A stretch of DNA of 64,000 bases from Aplectana chamaeleonis. Lineage: Eukaryota; Nematoda; Chromadorea; Rhabditida; Cosmocercidae. Numbering within the stretch: position 1 is the stretch's first letter; each line of letters begins with the position of its first letter. Of this stretch, positions 10,256-20,100 are shown piece after piece. The notes under the pieces were generated by a model. The model ran no database searches and had not been told where the DNA came from. It was given only the letters and a program-made list of their open reading frames with translations. A program made the translations under genes and the position numbers. Location of the stretch: assembly GCA_029168955.1 (NCBI GenBank), contig JAPDOI010000185.1, positions 776,001 through 840,000 of the forward strand, written 5' to 3'.

Positions 10256-10308
10256 CTGAATTGGGTATTTCAAGCAGTCGAGATTAAGTCGCATGACTAA
10301 AAATTCAC

Positions 10309-10399
10309 CTGATCTCGCCCGAATTTCCGTCTTTGGAAGACTCATGCCACAGAATCGCCCAATAAGAGGCGAGAACCCGTATCGGCCATCCCGAAATTC
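10309..10399 (-). CDS. CUB-domain (NETO-like) gene, CUB1 exon
   Basis: 91 bp. Acceptor GACTTCCAG before 10399, donor GTGAAT below 10309. Phase 0 start; translation [18 protein letters not shown] then [12 protein letters not shown] and one base. The segment R-D-G-x-x-G-F-S-P-x-I-G-R-F-C-G is the most diagnostic part and matches the first CUB domain of NETO proteins in my memory of the family. Upstream in the gene lies a 34.5-kb interval before the next recognised exon (44897-45069). A short exon that should encode the central cysteine and adjoining residues of CUB1 was not found. Confidence 0.8.
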
Positions 10400-10444
10400 C
10401 TGGAAGTCAAATAATAGCTGTAAACTCGAGGGCACTAGAGAGTG

Positions 10445-10680
10445 AAATTCGCTAACGAAACTCAGTTTGTTTCATTGCATGTTGACGAAATTCCTCAGTA
10501 TGGCGAGGGACTTCATAAAGGCCAAGCGCCCCTTCAAGTTAGAAATTCGAGATTTTCATGTAGTTGTGTAGTATCCTTCTTCTCTTTAACACACACCGAG
10601 TGCGAGATCTCAGTTTTTTTTTTCAATAATGTAAGCGATACAGGCGGGAACCACGAGGCCGACGCCCTCAAATGATAGTT
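10445..10680. mobile_element. MITE fragment with the GCGAGATCTCA module
   Basis: GAGATTTTCATGTAGTTGTG then GTGCGAGATCTCAG: the same order as in the MITE starting at 22253. Ends not visible. Lies just upstream of the 10309-10399 exon. Confidence 0.5.
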
Positions 10681-11045
10681 TTCAAATTTGAGTTGTCAGT
10701 ATGAAACACTAGGCTGGCAGATGCTGAAAGGTATAGGGTCGGAGAAAGCAGCGAAAGCAGGCCAGAAATCGATAAAAGCGACCACGAAGTGAAGAATTCA
10801 TTAGCCCAGCACGCCTGCTTAGCCCGTCCCGCACCCCGTTCTGATGAGCTCATGGCGCCGCAGAAGTTTTCAATGGCGAGTCGCCAAGCAGCTTCGCCCC
10901 GTCCAACCTGCTCAGGCAAACTCAAATGTCGACAGCAGGTTGAATCACCTGTTTCTCGAGCAATCGGCGATAGCAGGTTCTTTCGGGAGAATAACATGGA
11001 CCTGTTATCGACCTGCTATCGACCTGTCGATAGCAGGTTCACAGC
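10670..11045. repeat. MITE debris plus GCAGGTT-rich hairpin region
   Basis: 10680-10790 is the reverse of the MITE inner sequence at 1920-2020. 10920-11050 is packed with GACAGCAGGTT, ATAGCAGGTTC and their inverse TCGACCTGCTATCG, so it can fold. Related text appears at 19140-19400. No gene. Confidence 0.45.
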
Positions 11046-11978
11046 AGGTTGACAAGGCAACACATCTTACCGCCGGTGACGATTGGTCTCCGAATGCTCA
11101 ACCAAATATTCAGTCGGCTGCGCAATTGAAGAACCTGCTTTTGTTTTTTGTCTTTCGTGAAGCACACCTGTTTTCGTGTGATATAGCGCAAATCAGGCCT
11201 TGTATTGACTGGAATTATTACTCGAATAGTGTTCTAGAGATTTTTGTAGTATTCAACTATTTTATCGTCTCTTGGAATTTTACTATGAGTATTTTTTCGA
11301 ACACCAGGTATATTTGAAATCTTGAAACATCCTTTTTTGAATATTCGATTTCGTCCTGATTTTTTATTGTTTTGCACCTCGCTTCATTGGAGGTTTCATG
11401 TTTTTCGCCTCTCGTGTACAGGGTTCGGCACGAGGTGTGGACAAGGCTAAATTTTCTCAGACCCCCTCTGAAAGCAAACTTTTGTCGATTTTTTCAAACC
11501 CCCTCCCAGAAGCGTTAATAGGTCAAATTTTTGGCGATTTTCTCGGATCTCCTCCCAGGAGTGTTAATTGTCTGTTTTTGTAGTGAAGTTGAAATAAAAG
11601 GAACAACTTATTCCAAAAGACGTACAATTTGAAGAAGAACAACCATTTAAAAAAAAACAAGACATTAACATTGAAATAGATCACGGACGAGGCTTTTCTT
11701 GACGGATTACATGAAGTAGCCAGCGTTTTTGAAAAACTAAGCTAAAGTAAGGGTTTTGATCATAGTGAGGGCTCTCCTAATGTTGAATATAAGATTCATA
11801 GGTTTGAACGTATATCCAGAAATTGTGAATGATTCCGGGTAGGAAGCTAAAGTATATATGTGGTGGAAAAGAAGCGTGGAGAAGATGAAGGGATTGGCTA
11901 AGGTCAAGAATACGGGATGTCTCGAAGAAATAAATGTGTTTTCAAATTAATATGAGTTCGTAAATTCATTTCGCAAGT

Positions 11979-12134
11979 CCCAGAAGACGCCTTACAAAAA
12001 AATTACTGGGTGTGGACGTTTGATGTTTTGAGCATAAATGTCCACACCTATCCAGTGCATTTAGGTGTGGACATTTATGCTCAAAACATCAAATGTCCAC
12101 ACCTAGTAAAATTTTTTGTCAGGCGTCTTCTGGG
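11979..12134. repeat. 156-bp hairpin
   Basis: CCCAGAAGACGCC opens and GGCGTCTTCTGGG closes. The inner arms GGTGTGGAC, TTGATGTTTTGAGCATAAAT and GTCCACACCT are nearly perfect around a loop of about 13 bases. It shares GGTGTGGAC with the ends of the host hAT element, so it may be a shortened derivative inserted in its relative. Confidence 0.7.
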
Positions 12135-12299
12135 AGCGAGTAAAGTTTCATTCGGTAAGGTTACAAACCGAGATTCTCAGTTTTGCTCAAACCCGGGTTA
12201 GCTCTTTTAGAAGTTAAGTTACAGGTGTTTTAATACCCTACTCCAGGTTTAAAGACTTGTTTTAGTTTTTTTTTACCTTGTTCCGCTTCCTATGTCTTC

Positions 12300-12730
12300 G
12301 GCGTTACACTGAGACGGTAAAAGATTGCATACAGAGTAAATCGACCACGCTGGACTCAAATATCCTACTCTCGTTACACCTGAATTTCGAAATTGACGAC
12401 TTCCGGCGGGACCGCACCTGAGAAAAGTGTGAGGTCTAGTACTGTAGCGGTGTTCAGCATCTATGTTGGACGGTGAAAGTGAGTATGCAGGGTAAATCGA
12501 CCACGCTAAACTCGATCATCGTAATCTCCTGACTCATACCTTGCAAAAATGTAGACTTGCAGCGCGACCGCACCTGCGGCAGGTGTGGGCCACACAGGGA
12601 AGTGCCTTTCAGCGTCCATCTTAGAGACTAAAAATTTGTACATAGGGTAAATCTAACACTCCCGACTTGAATATCTTATTTTCTTGACCCTTACTTTACA
12701 AAAAAATGTGAGGTCTAATGTTTTCTGAAA
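12300..12730. repeat. Tandem repeat, about 160-175 bp, three units
   Basis: Each unit has a variant of GTAAATCGACCACGCT, a CGCGACCGCACCTG-type block and TGTGAGGTCTA near its end. Units start near 12300, 12455 and 12617 and diverge noticeably. Internal to the hAT element. Confidence 0.6.
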
Positions 12731-12735
12731 ATTAA

Positions 12736-12846
12736 GCACCTTACGGGATCGAACCCGTGTCGTGTGTTTCGTGCATGAGTGGGTTTCGGAGAATGATGTT
12801 CGAAACGTAACCAGATTAGATGACGCTCTTTCCAACTAGCAGGTGC
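12736..12846 (-). tRNA. tRNA-like sequence with very long variable region
   Basis: Read on the minus strand, the ends pair as GCACCT / AGGTGC. A D-arm-like GCTAGTTGGAAAGAGC follows, then ACGGG-TTCGAT-CCCGT forms a 5-bp T-stem with a 6-base loop. GGTTCGATCCC serves as B box. Between D-arm and T-arm are about 65 bases holding a 6-bp hairpin GTTTCG/CGAAAC, and no good anticodon stem can be drawn. At 111 bases it is too long for a normal tRNA. It may be a pseudogene or a nematode long-variable-arm type. It lies inside a hAT element. Confidence 0.35.
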
Positions 12847-13538
12847 TTTTTCCATGTGTGGTCTGGCTAATGGTGAAGCACATATTTTCGTATCTAAGCA
12901 CTTATTAAAGCGTAATTTCCATGCATTTAGAGTGACCTGTTCTTCTCTGAAAACATATCTATTTCTTTAGAACATCTCGTCGTCTTCGCCTTTGCCAATA
13001 ACTTCATTCATCGCATCCACTCTTTTCTTCCGCCCCATTCCGTAGCTTCCAATCTGTTCTTATTTGCAATTCAGTACCCAACTATCCAGGATACACGCCC
13101 AGAACCTAGGTGCCTTGTATTCAACCGTAGGAGAAACTCTACTATAATTTTAACATTTACGTAAATTTAATTACAACGAGCTTTCATGTTTATTGGACGG
13201 TATTACCGAATTATTCGCAAAAAGTATTTCTAAACAGTGTACCTACTACCCCCTGTCAGAATGATTCACGTTGTCTCCCGGTGGAGCTCAGACCCCCCTC
13301 CCTGCACCACTGCGCAGCTCAGACCCCCCGGTGTGGATATCCACACCCCGCGCCGAACCCTGCTCGTGTATTCCGTCAATCCTGGAAATCGAAAAATTCT
13401 TTGCTTTCGTTTAGGTCAAGCGTTCGTTTTTCGAAAATTTGTCTCAATTCAGCTTATATCATAATTACCCATCAAAAACGTTGCTCATTTGTACAAGTAG
13501 ATCATTAGAAAACCATTTGGACTTCGAAATCGATTATA

Positions 13539-13837
13539 GTCTACACCAATGGAATTAGGACCTGGTGAGGTTGCGGACTCGTGCTAACATACGGTAGTTT
13601 GTTAGCGGTATCGCTCATTTTTTTTCGAGCAGCTGTGATCGGTCGGTGAGTCAGTGTTTTCACTAATACGACTACATCTGTGGAAGCAATGAAATCAAGT
13701 GAAAATGTGAGAGTGGAAACAGAACTTCACCGACCAACCTCAGTTAGTTCGAAAAAATGAATGATAACACAATCAGACTACCGTATGTTAGTACGAAGTC
13801 CGCAACTACACCATGTCTTTTAAACATTGCGATAAAC
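13539..13837. mobile_element. Foldback MITE, GTCTAC ends, TA target
   Basis: Same element as 52933-53229 but with a decayed right end. Arms share ACATACGGTAG and CGGTCGGTGA blocks in inverted order. TA flanks both sides. Confidence 0.65.
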
Positions 13838-13955
13838 TAAACTTGCTTCGTATTCTCCAGCTTCTCCTATCTTGCAACCTCGGCATTTTCGTATAGTAGT
13901 GTTAAACTGTTTTTCTGCCTTCGAGGTTAATATTGTGGACAGATTTTATTGGTTC

Positions 13956-13995
13956 GGCCTGAGCGTTTCGACGATGATCGTCGTCTTCAGAGGCC
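13956..13995 (-). ncRNA. Hammerhead-like motif, PLE tail (left arm)
   Basis: On the minus strand: GGCCT, CTGAAGA, hairpin GACGA-TCA-TCGTC, GAAA, CGCTC, AGGCC. GGCCT/AGGCC form stem I and CTGAAGA...GAAA match the conserved hammerhead core, with one extra base before stem II. The cleavage triplet would be CTC and stem III is not formed, so activity is doubtful. Such ribozymes are known in Penelope-like elements. Confidence 0.45.
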
Positions 13996-14077
13996 TGGAA
14001 AGCAGTACAAGGTTATGATGTGCTCTCTAGACCATCAAATACTGCCACAGCTCTAGCGTTTCCGAGAGCTCCTCAAG

Positions 14078-14794
14078 TTAGAAACGCGAAAGCTCAGTCA
14101 AAAAGATTCGGGAACTCACACATTTATCTGCCCACCGAGCAGCGTTACGTCTGCTGTTAACGAGAGACCAGTGAAGAATGGATGGTGCCGCGCGTTGTGC
14201 CATTTGATAGTAGATGATAGGCACGCACACGCACGCGCCGCTAACTGGCCAAATTGAGAGGTCGCAATGCGGAATGAACGGCAAGAGGTCGTTTGTTAAG
14301 GACGGAATTTGGAAACGGCTGTTCATTGTTGGGTTCCTGGCGTATATCCGGAAAGCCTCCAACGCTTTTCGCGCTGAAATATCCGTCTCAACTGCCAAAA
14401 TGGCGCACCTGACATTAAAATCGTCACCGCTGTGATCGTCAATCCTGTGTTTCCCCAATGGTGTTGTTATGACGCTACGCCTTTTACCGGCCAGATGTTC
14501 CTTCACACGTGTAGCGAGCATTCTTCCTGTCTCCCCAGTATAGGTAGCTTGACATGCTTCACATTCAATCTGGTAGATTACCCCTACCTTCGAACAGTCT
14601 CCAGCTGTACCAAATTGGCATACAACACAGTTTTCTGACACACACTCAACGTCGTATAACCTATTTCTTACCAACTGACGTTTGATGTTGTCATTAGGTA
14701 TGCTTACAAGGACAACATGATTGTCGAGGTGTACTCGTGCGATGCTACGCTGTATTGCAGCACTTACGTGGTCAGAAACAAAAGGTACGCACAA
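14078..14794 (-). CDS. Penelope-like GIY-YIG endonuclease fragment, left arm
   Basis: 238 codons. The first ~25 residues (CVPFVSDHVSAAIQRSI) resemble the linker after the reverse transcriptase. Then come RLYDVECVSENCVVC, GDCSKVGVIYQIECEACQ and ATYTGETGRMLATRVKEHL: a GIY-YIG nuclease core in which the two tyrosine motifs are separated by a C-x-x-C pair, followed by the catalytic arginine region. A candidate catalytic glutamate is in ARKALEAF. The other arm stops after PHCDL; here that TAA is TCA, so the frame reads about 58 residues into former 3' sequence. 5'-truncated and without reverse transcriptase, so not functional as a retroelement. Confidence 0.75.
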   Translation of the reverse strand: MCVPFVSDHVSAAIQRSIARVHLDNHVVLVSIPNDNIKRQLVRNRLYDVECVSENCVVCQFGTAGDCSKVGVIYQIECEACQATYTGETGRMLATRVKEHLAGKRRSVITTPLGKHRIDDHSGDDFNVRCAILAVETDISARKALEAFRIYARNPTMNSRFQIPSLTNDLLPFIPHCDLSIWPVSGACVCVPIIYYQMAQRAAPSILHWSLVNSRRNAARWADKCVSSRIFLTELSRF

Positions 14795-14860
14795 CGATAT
14801 CCTATTCTGATGTGAGAGCTGTCTCGGCGTGTCCTTGTAAGCACTATCCTTGTCCTGTCC

Positions 14861-15331
14861 TTGTATGATGTTGTCCTTGTAAGCATACCTAATGACAACA
14901 TCAAACGTCAGTTGGTAAGAAATAGGTTATACGACGTTGAATGTGTGTCAGAAAACTGTGTTGTATGCCAATATGGTACAGCTGGAGACTGTTCGAAGGT
15001 AGAAGTAATCTACCAGATTGAATGTGAAGCATGTCAAGCTACCTATATTGGGGAGACAGGAAGAATGCTCGCTACACGTGTGAAGGAACATCTGGCCGGT
15101 AAAAGGCGTAGCGTCATAACAACACCATTGGGGAAGCACAGGATTGACGATCACAGCGGTGACGATTTTAATGTCAGGTGTGCCATTTTGGCAGTTGAGA
15201 CGGATATTTCAGCGCGAAAAGCGTTGGAGGCTTTCTGGATATACGCCAGGAACCCAACGATGAACAGCCGGTTCGAGATTCCGTCCTTAACAAACGACCT
15301 CTTGCCGTTCATTCCGCATTGCGACCTCTAA
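14861..15331 (+). CDS. Penelope-like GIY-YIG endonuclease fragment, right arm
   Basis: 156 codons, almost identical to the left arm from VVLVSIPNDN to PHCDL, where it ends at TAA. It keeps VIYQIECEACQATYIGETGR, so its second motif is the canonical Y-I-G where the left arm has Y-T-G. It starts in the spacer by chance (MYD), not at a natural start. Downstream are the same 3' region, the ribozyme-like motif at 15586 and AATAAA at 15631-15636. Confidence 0.75.
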   Translation: MYDVVLVSIPNDNIKRQLVRNRLYDVECVSENCVVCQYGTAGDCSKVEVIYQIECEACQATYIGETGRMLATRVKEHLAGKRRSVITTPLGKHRIDDHSGDDFNVRCAILAVETDISARKALEAFWIYARNPTMNSRFEIPSLTNDLLPFIPHCDL

Positions 15332-15585
15332 ATTTGGCCGGTTAGCGTGCGTGTGCGTGCCTATCATCTACTATCAAATGGCACAACGCGCGGCACCATC
15401 AATTCTTTACTGGTCTCTCGTTAACAGCAGACGTAACGCTGCTCGGTGGGCAGATAGATGTGTGAGTTCCCGAATCTTTTTGACTGAGCTTTCGCGTTTC
15501 TAACTTGAGGAGCTCTCGGAAACGCTAGAGCTGTGGCAGTATTTGATGGTCTAGAGAGCACATCATAACCTTGTACTGCTTTCCA

Positions 15586-15625
15586 GGCCTCTGAAGACGA
15601 CGATCATCGTCGAAACGCTCAGGCC
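15586..15625 (+). ncRNA. Hammerhead-like motif, PLE tail (right arm)
   Basis: Same sequence as 13956-13995 on the plus strand: GGCCT, CTGAAGA, 5-bp stem II, GAAA, then CGCTC and AGGCC. Six bases further is the AATAAA signal. Confidence 0.45.
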
Positions 15626-15894
15626 GAACCAATAAAATCTGTCCACAATATTAACCTCGAAGGCAGAAAAACAGTTTAGCACTATACTTGCTTCAATTTT
15701 TGTACAAATGTTCACACGTAAAACAACTGCATCGAGTATGTGATCTATTTTTGAACTTACGGAGATCTCAATCGAGAAATTCTCCTCATTTCTCATTAGA
15801 TCTAGTTTTGATGATATGATTACATAATAGACATGGACAATCGTCGCTAGATTTGAATGAAGGAATAATTCAAATATCGCGTTTTTAGAACACT

Positions 15895-16450
15895 TCAAAT
15901 GAATGAGTAATACGGATAGCCACTATAGAAAAATTTCTGATGAATAAGTTTTTATATCCACTTCAAAATTACCGAATGTACGAATAAATTCGAAGGAGGC
16001 ATCCTTAAAAATTCCGGATGAATTTTCGAATACAGCGTTATTGAAATCTCGGAATGAGTGAATAAATTTGGGCATTTTTTTTTGACTGAACGATTGTTTT
16101 AGAAAACCTGTCTTCTATCTGAGGCAAATGAGTACTTAGAAAATATATTCGAATGAAAAATAGCTTTTTCCGATATATTTCCGAAAAGATCTTGAATACT
16201 TTCTGCATTCTTTTTCAACATCCAATCATTTTAATTAAGTGACACAAAATTGGCCGACTACTCAGAAAATCGAATATTCAAGCTCTCCGAACAAACCGAA
16301 TACTCCAGAACCCGATTGATTCAAATTTCTGAACGAATCGAAGGCTTTAAAAAGCAAATGTCACAATTCCCGAGCGAAACGAACATTTGAAAAAATCGGA
16401 AATTGGAATTTCCGGTCGAATCGAATATTAGAATACTCAACGTTTCTAAC
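15895..16450. repeat. AT-rich CGAAT-type array
   Basis: Irregular repeats of GAATGA, CGAATA and ATTTCTGA at roughly 20-35-base spacing. This resembles the subterminal arrays of the element at 20101-21588. No ends or coding sequence seen. Confidence 0.4.
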
Positions 16451-16515
16451 TATTTGAATTTATATCCCTCAGGCGCCTTTGGTCTGGGTCAGAAATGCGG
16501 TGGCACGCTGCTTAA

Positions 16516-16955
16516 AGGCAGTGTTCACGATGAATATCGCACTCGAGTTCGACACAAAATGGGATTGTTTGGTCGTGAGGTAACTAATAGTGAAGAAACA
16601 GGGAAGAAAAGCGTCCAGAACAAGTCAAAATAACGGTTTCTAAATTCAAGGCGTGGACGAGAATCATGGGCCCTGCTGATTTCGGCAAGCGCGCGCTTAT
16701 CCCGAAATCTGCGCGAATCGATAATGCTAACTGCGGCAGAGTTGCTTATCAATTTGTCATCGAAACGTGTGCGGCGCCACAAGCTCGTCCGATTGGGGGG
16801 CGGACCTTGATAGGTAGGAGCACCGGGAGAGCTTTCAAAGCCGTTTGTATTTATTTCTGGCCAGTTTTCGTTGCTTTCTTCGACCCTATCCTCTACAGCA
16901 CCTGCCAACTTAGTGTTTCACACCGAGACCTCGAGAACGAGATTTATCGGAATTC
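16516..16955. mobile_element. TTAA-MITE with decayed right end
   Basis: TTAA then AGGCAGTGTTCACGATGAAT. The right side stops at GAGAACGAGATTTATCGG, which in the 1866-2062 copy continues into the inverted end. Two overlapping ORFs inside are not genes. Confidence 0.6.
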
Positions 16956-17350
16956 TACCCCTCAGGGGTAGAATTTGATATTGTAGTGCGCCCACCGTGT
17001 ATAGCAACCCTGACAAGCGCAAGATCTGAATTCGATCAGATAAGTGAGAAAATCCAGGGATAAAGTCGGCCCCACTCCCATTACCCTAAAAGCATAATCA
17101 AGCGTTTTGCTCCGAATAGGGGACCAAAATCAGTGCAAGCTGAAATGTTTTTTTATGTGGCGATGCTCATAGGCAAAATAGACTAAAGCAGAGCTCTAGG
17201 TTCCCTTTTCGAGGCGGTGTGCGCAGCTATGTACTAGGCTTTTGAGTATTGTGGGCGGTGCCGCCTTTTTCCCTGTAGTTTCTCCCCCCATTTGATCGAG
17301 ATCTCGCGCTTGGCAAGGTTGCTATTCACTGTGGACTGACCATAGTACGA
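16956..17350. mobile_element. Decayed relative of the MITE at 62667-63130
   Basis: CCGTGTATAGCAACC, AGATAAGTGAGAAAA and AAAGTCGGCCCC match, in order, the left part of 62667-63130. Ends show CTACCCCTCAGGGGTAG and TTTTACCCCTGAG, so its termini are a different, CCCCT-rich inverted pair. Confidence 0.45.
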
Positions 17351-17389
17351 AATTTTACCCCTGAGATTGGACGATGCCTTCAGACATCT

Positions 17390-17560
17390 TTCATAGACCT
17401 GTTCATTTTGGCTCTGCCGCGGATTTCATATGTTGTTGATTCTTGTCCGTGCCACGCGTGTCGCGCGGTAAAAAGTTTCATAGTCCACCGCTCATTCCGA
17501 GTGTCACCAGCTTTCCGTGCTTGCGGTGAGGACTATGAAGGATACCTTACGCACAGAGAC
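17390..17560. repeat. GGTGGACTATGAAA-type dispersed repeat
   Basis: Shares CATAGTCCACCGCT, GCGGTGAGGACTATGAA and a CACGCGTG block with both halves of 53440-54410. No coding sequence. Confidence 0.45.
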
Positions 17561-18555
17561 TAGATCAGCGGGCTTTCTCCCCTGAGGATCCTCTGTAAAA
17601 GTTGAAGTTCTGATCACTGCGATGAGATGCTGCTGTCTCCGTCGCGCTCTGCTCTTTCGCTGTCTCTAACCTCCGCTACGCACCTGTCCGCGCTGAAACC
17701 ACTAGAATTTCACTGTTTTACAGTCTATGCGTATCTTTTTTATCAAATATGGTATACTTTTCGAAGGCGCAACAATTCCTCTATCTAATAGCGTTACCCA
17801 AAATTGTTACTTTTGTATTTTACATCGAAGTGTCGGGGACGGTTCAAGGGACCGAGAACAATTGGATACGCCTCTTTCTCTACTCCGAATCTATCGGCGC
17901 TGTTTATAATCCAAGAACATTTGAACTTCGTGAGGGCTGATTCCTTGTACCAAATCGGGTTCGCGAAACTTTTTCTCAATTTAGCGAGTTTCGCATTTCT
18001 TGAAATGTATAGAAGGTACGATTCACCAATATATCTCCATCATCCAACGTCTTCAAGCCAAACAACTTTAAATTTGATAATAATGCACAACTATTTCTCT
18101 TACTACCTACACCTAATCATTTTGTCAATTATCAACCATTTTTTAGAGATTAGATTTTAACAATTTTTCAAGGGTTTCTAAAAAGAATTAACCACAATCA
18201 GGAAAACAGTTATAACCAGAAAAGACACTGCGAATAATACCTACACCCGCAAATTTGAGGTTTCGTGAGGGAAATATCTCAGGTAATGAAGCTATACCAA
18301 GAGTTTCCGTTTCGAAAAAGTCCCGGGAACTGCGATTTTCTCGCATTAGAGAAATTTTATTAACCCGTTTATTTTTGTATCGTTGCTGCATATTTCTTGC
18401 TTAGAATTTTGAAAAACCCGTTAAAGTCGAACTGGTTCGAAGGAAAATCAATTACTTTTTTCTTCTTCTGCCTGGAAGCTGCGAAATAGCTTAAATATTG
18501 AGTTTATAAGAGTTACACCTCGATAATAATTACGGCAGGAAAAAACCGAAATGCC
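17561..18555. other. Unassigned AT-rich DNA
   Basis: 17640-17725 (CTAACCTCCGCTACGCACC) also occurs at 59335-59360 inside the element at 57940-59770, so this is partly repeat debris. The rest shows no convincing exon or terminal repeat. Confidence 0.4.
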
Positions 18556-18563
18556 CATATTAA

Positions 18564-19027
18564 AGGCAGTGTTCACGAAGAAAAAGTTTCCTCTTTTTTT
18601 GGCTAAAACGTAAGCTTTGGGCCCCTATAAGAAGATTAAGAACGGAAGTGCGACGAAAAACGGCCGGTAAGTGGGTGAAAATCTCGTGGGCCAGCCGACC
18701 CATTGGGCCACTCCGCCCACGTCCTATAACAGTTCCCCTGAATTCGTGGTTAAATGAGCGATGGTTTCCGATCAGAAGCCCCGTTCTTCCCTTCATTCTC
18801 AACGTCTCGCTTTACTCAGGTCAGCTCGCACACATCGGCTGCAAAAAACGGGAGTTACAAGCTTCGGACAACTCGTCCACAATGCTTCCCTAGCTGAATT
18901 TCAAGGGGCCATAACTCCGTTTCCAAGGGGTCTTGTACTATTTCGAGGACATCAATGAAATCAGCATCGGACCATTTTCAAGGTAGGCGGGAAAACAGAA
19001 AAACGACTTCTATCGTGAACACTGCCT
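18564..19027. mobile_element. TTAA-MITE, 464 bp
   Basis: TTAA on both sides, ends AGGCAGTGTTCACGAAG and ATCGTGAACACTGCCT. Close copy of 5856-6317. Contains CGGACAACTCGTCCAC and GGGCCATAACTCCGTTTCC modules. Confidence 0.85.
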
Positions 19028-19139
19028 TTAAAGGGCAGTTGAGTATGGGGACGGCTACAATTACAGCTAGGTAAAGTAATAATACAGCAATAGTTTCTGA
19101 ATACTGCGATGGTTCAGCTCGTTTAACTGCTCCGAATTT

Positions 19140-19660
19140 CGAAGGTGGCCACAATCTCGAAAAAACACGGCGATAGGATGTCTACAGCAAAATCCATAAT
19201 TCCGGCGGTAGCATGTCGACAGCTGAACTTTTCGAGGCTTCAGTTAAGTCATGCCGCCGTCTCGAAATCCGGCCCTAGGAGGTCTACACCTGGACCTTTC
19301 GGCGTGATACCAGGTTCTCTCGCGCCGAAATCACGCTTTTTTTCGTGTCCTCAGCTGATGTGCTCTGTGAAGACACCTCAAAAACCTGCTGTCGACATTT
19401 GAGTTTGCCTGAGTGATCGATCCGCGTACATTGCGCCATTAGCGCACGCTTGCGGAAACTAGATGGGAGCGCAAGCTCGTCCACGCCCTGAACCTTCATG
19501 TACGTTAGAAACCACTATTTTAGCTTAATCTGAGCGCTTTTAATGCTTTTAATTTAATGAGCGCTCTGAGCGCTGTTCCTTCCCTATTCGATAGCTCACA
19601 AACAAACGACTCCTTTTTTGAGTCGAACTCGAATATCATATTCATTGTAAACACTGCCTT
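19140..19660. repeat. MITE debris, including a right TTAA end
   Basis: 19140-19400 repeats GTCGACAGC / TGTCGACATTTGAG and resembles 10900-11000. A MITE right end ATTGTAAACACTGCCT then TTAA lies at 19643-19662. Borders unclear. Confidence 0.4.
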
Positions 19661-20100
19661 TAATAGCGGGTAGGTAGTTGGTATCAATATACCAATTTCG
19701 ACCAAGTCTTAGATTTTCTCTTCCTTTTAGGATCTACAGTAAAGACTTTAAATGTATTGGTGTGGTGTGCTTGGACAGAAAACAGCGCTTAAAAGCCTGC
19801 CGTCGATTATGGAGGGACGTACTTAGACAACCGCGCATTTGCAGTTAGTTTTTTTTATTTAAATTTTGGAGGAGAAAACACCGGGAGAGTGAAAAAACGG
19901 TACGTTCCCCCCCCCCACACTCGCCTCCCCACACTTGCACACAATATCAATACACCTAAATCATTTACTACCCGCAAGAATAACACGAAAATAATGAGAG
20001 GAACGGTAAAAAGCTATGACCCAGAAACAATTTATTAGCTGCTCATGATCCATTGGCGGCAAACTTAAAACTGAGCCAGCCATAGCTACAGGATGCTTAG

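Larger units (their letters stand above)
11419..13362. mobile_element. hAT-type element, 1944 bp, CAGGGTTCGGC ends
   Basis: Left end CAGGGTTCGGCACGAGGTGT, right end CCGCGCCGAACCCTG. Exact 8-bp duplication CTCGTGTA flanks it (11411-11418 and 13363-13370). CAGGG termini with 8-bp TSD are the hAT signature. The left subterminal region repeats CCCCTCCCAGAAGCGTTAAT-like units. Inside are a 156-bp hairpin, a 3-unit tandem repeat and a tRNA-like sequence; no transposase, so non-autonomous. Confidence 0.9.
13892..15686. mobile_element. Penelope-like element, palindromic pair
   Basis: Two copies of one Penelope-like 3' half face outwards: 13892-14718 (minus) and 14868-15686 (plus), separated by a 149-bp spacer. 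The arms are nearly identical over about 820 bp, including coding part, 3' region and a ribozyme-like motif. Each encodes a GIY-YIG endonuclease with the CxxC insert typical of Penelope-like elements. The reverse transcriptase is missing. Head-to-head inverted arrangement is known for this class. Confidence 0.8.

Noticed and set aside
10668..10997. 109-codon minus-strand ORF as a CUB-gene exon
   Set aside because: It overlaps MITE debris shared with 1920-2020 and shows no CUB motif or compatible splice sites.
13892..15686. LTR retrotransposon
   Set aside because: The repeats are inverted, not direct, and encode a GIY-YIG nuclease rather than gag/pol.
16525..16908. 127-codon minus-strand ORF
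   Set aside because: Inside a TTAA-MITE; the frame is not maintained in sister copies at 1866 and 10670.
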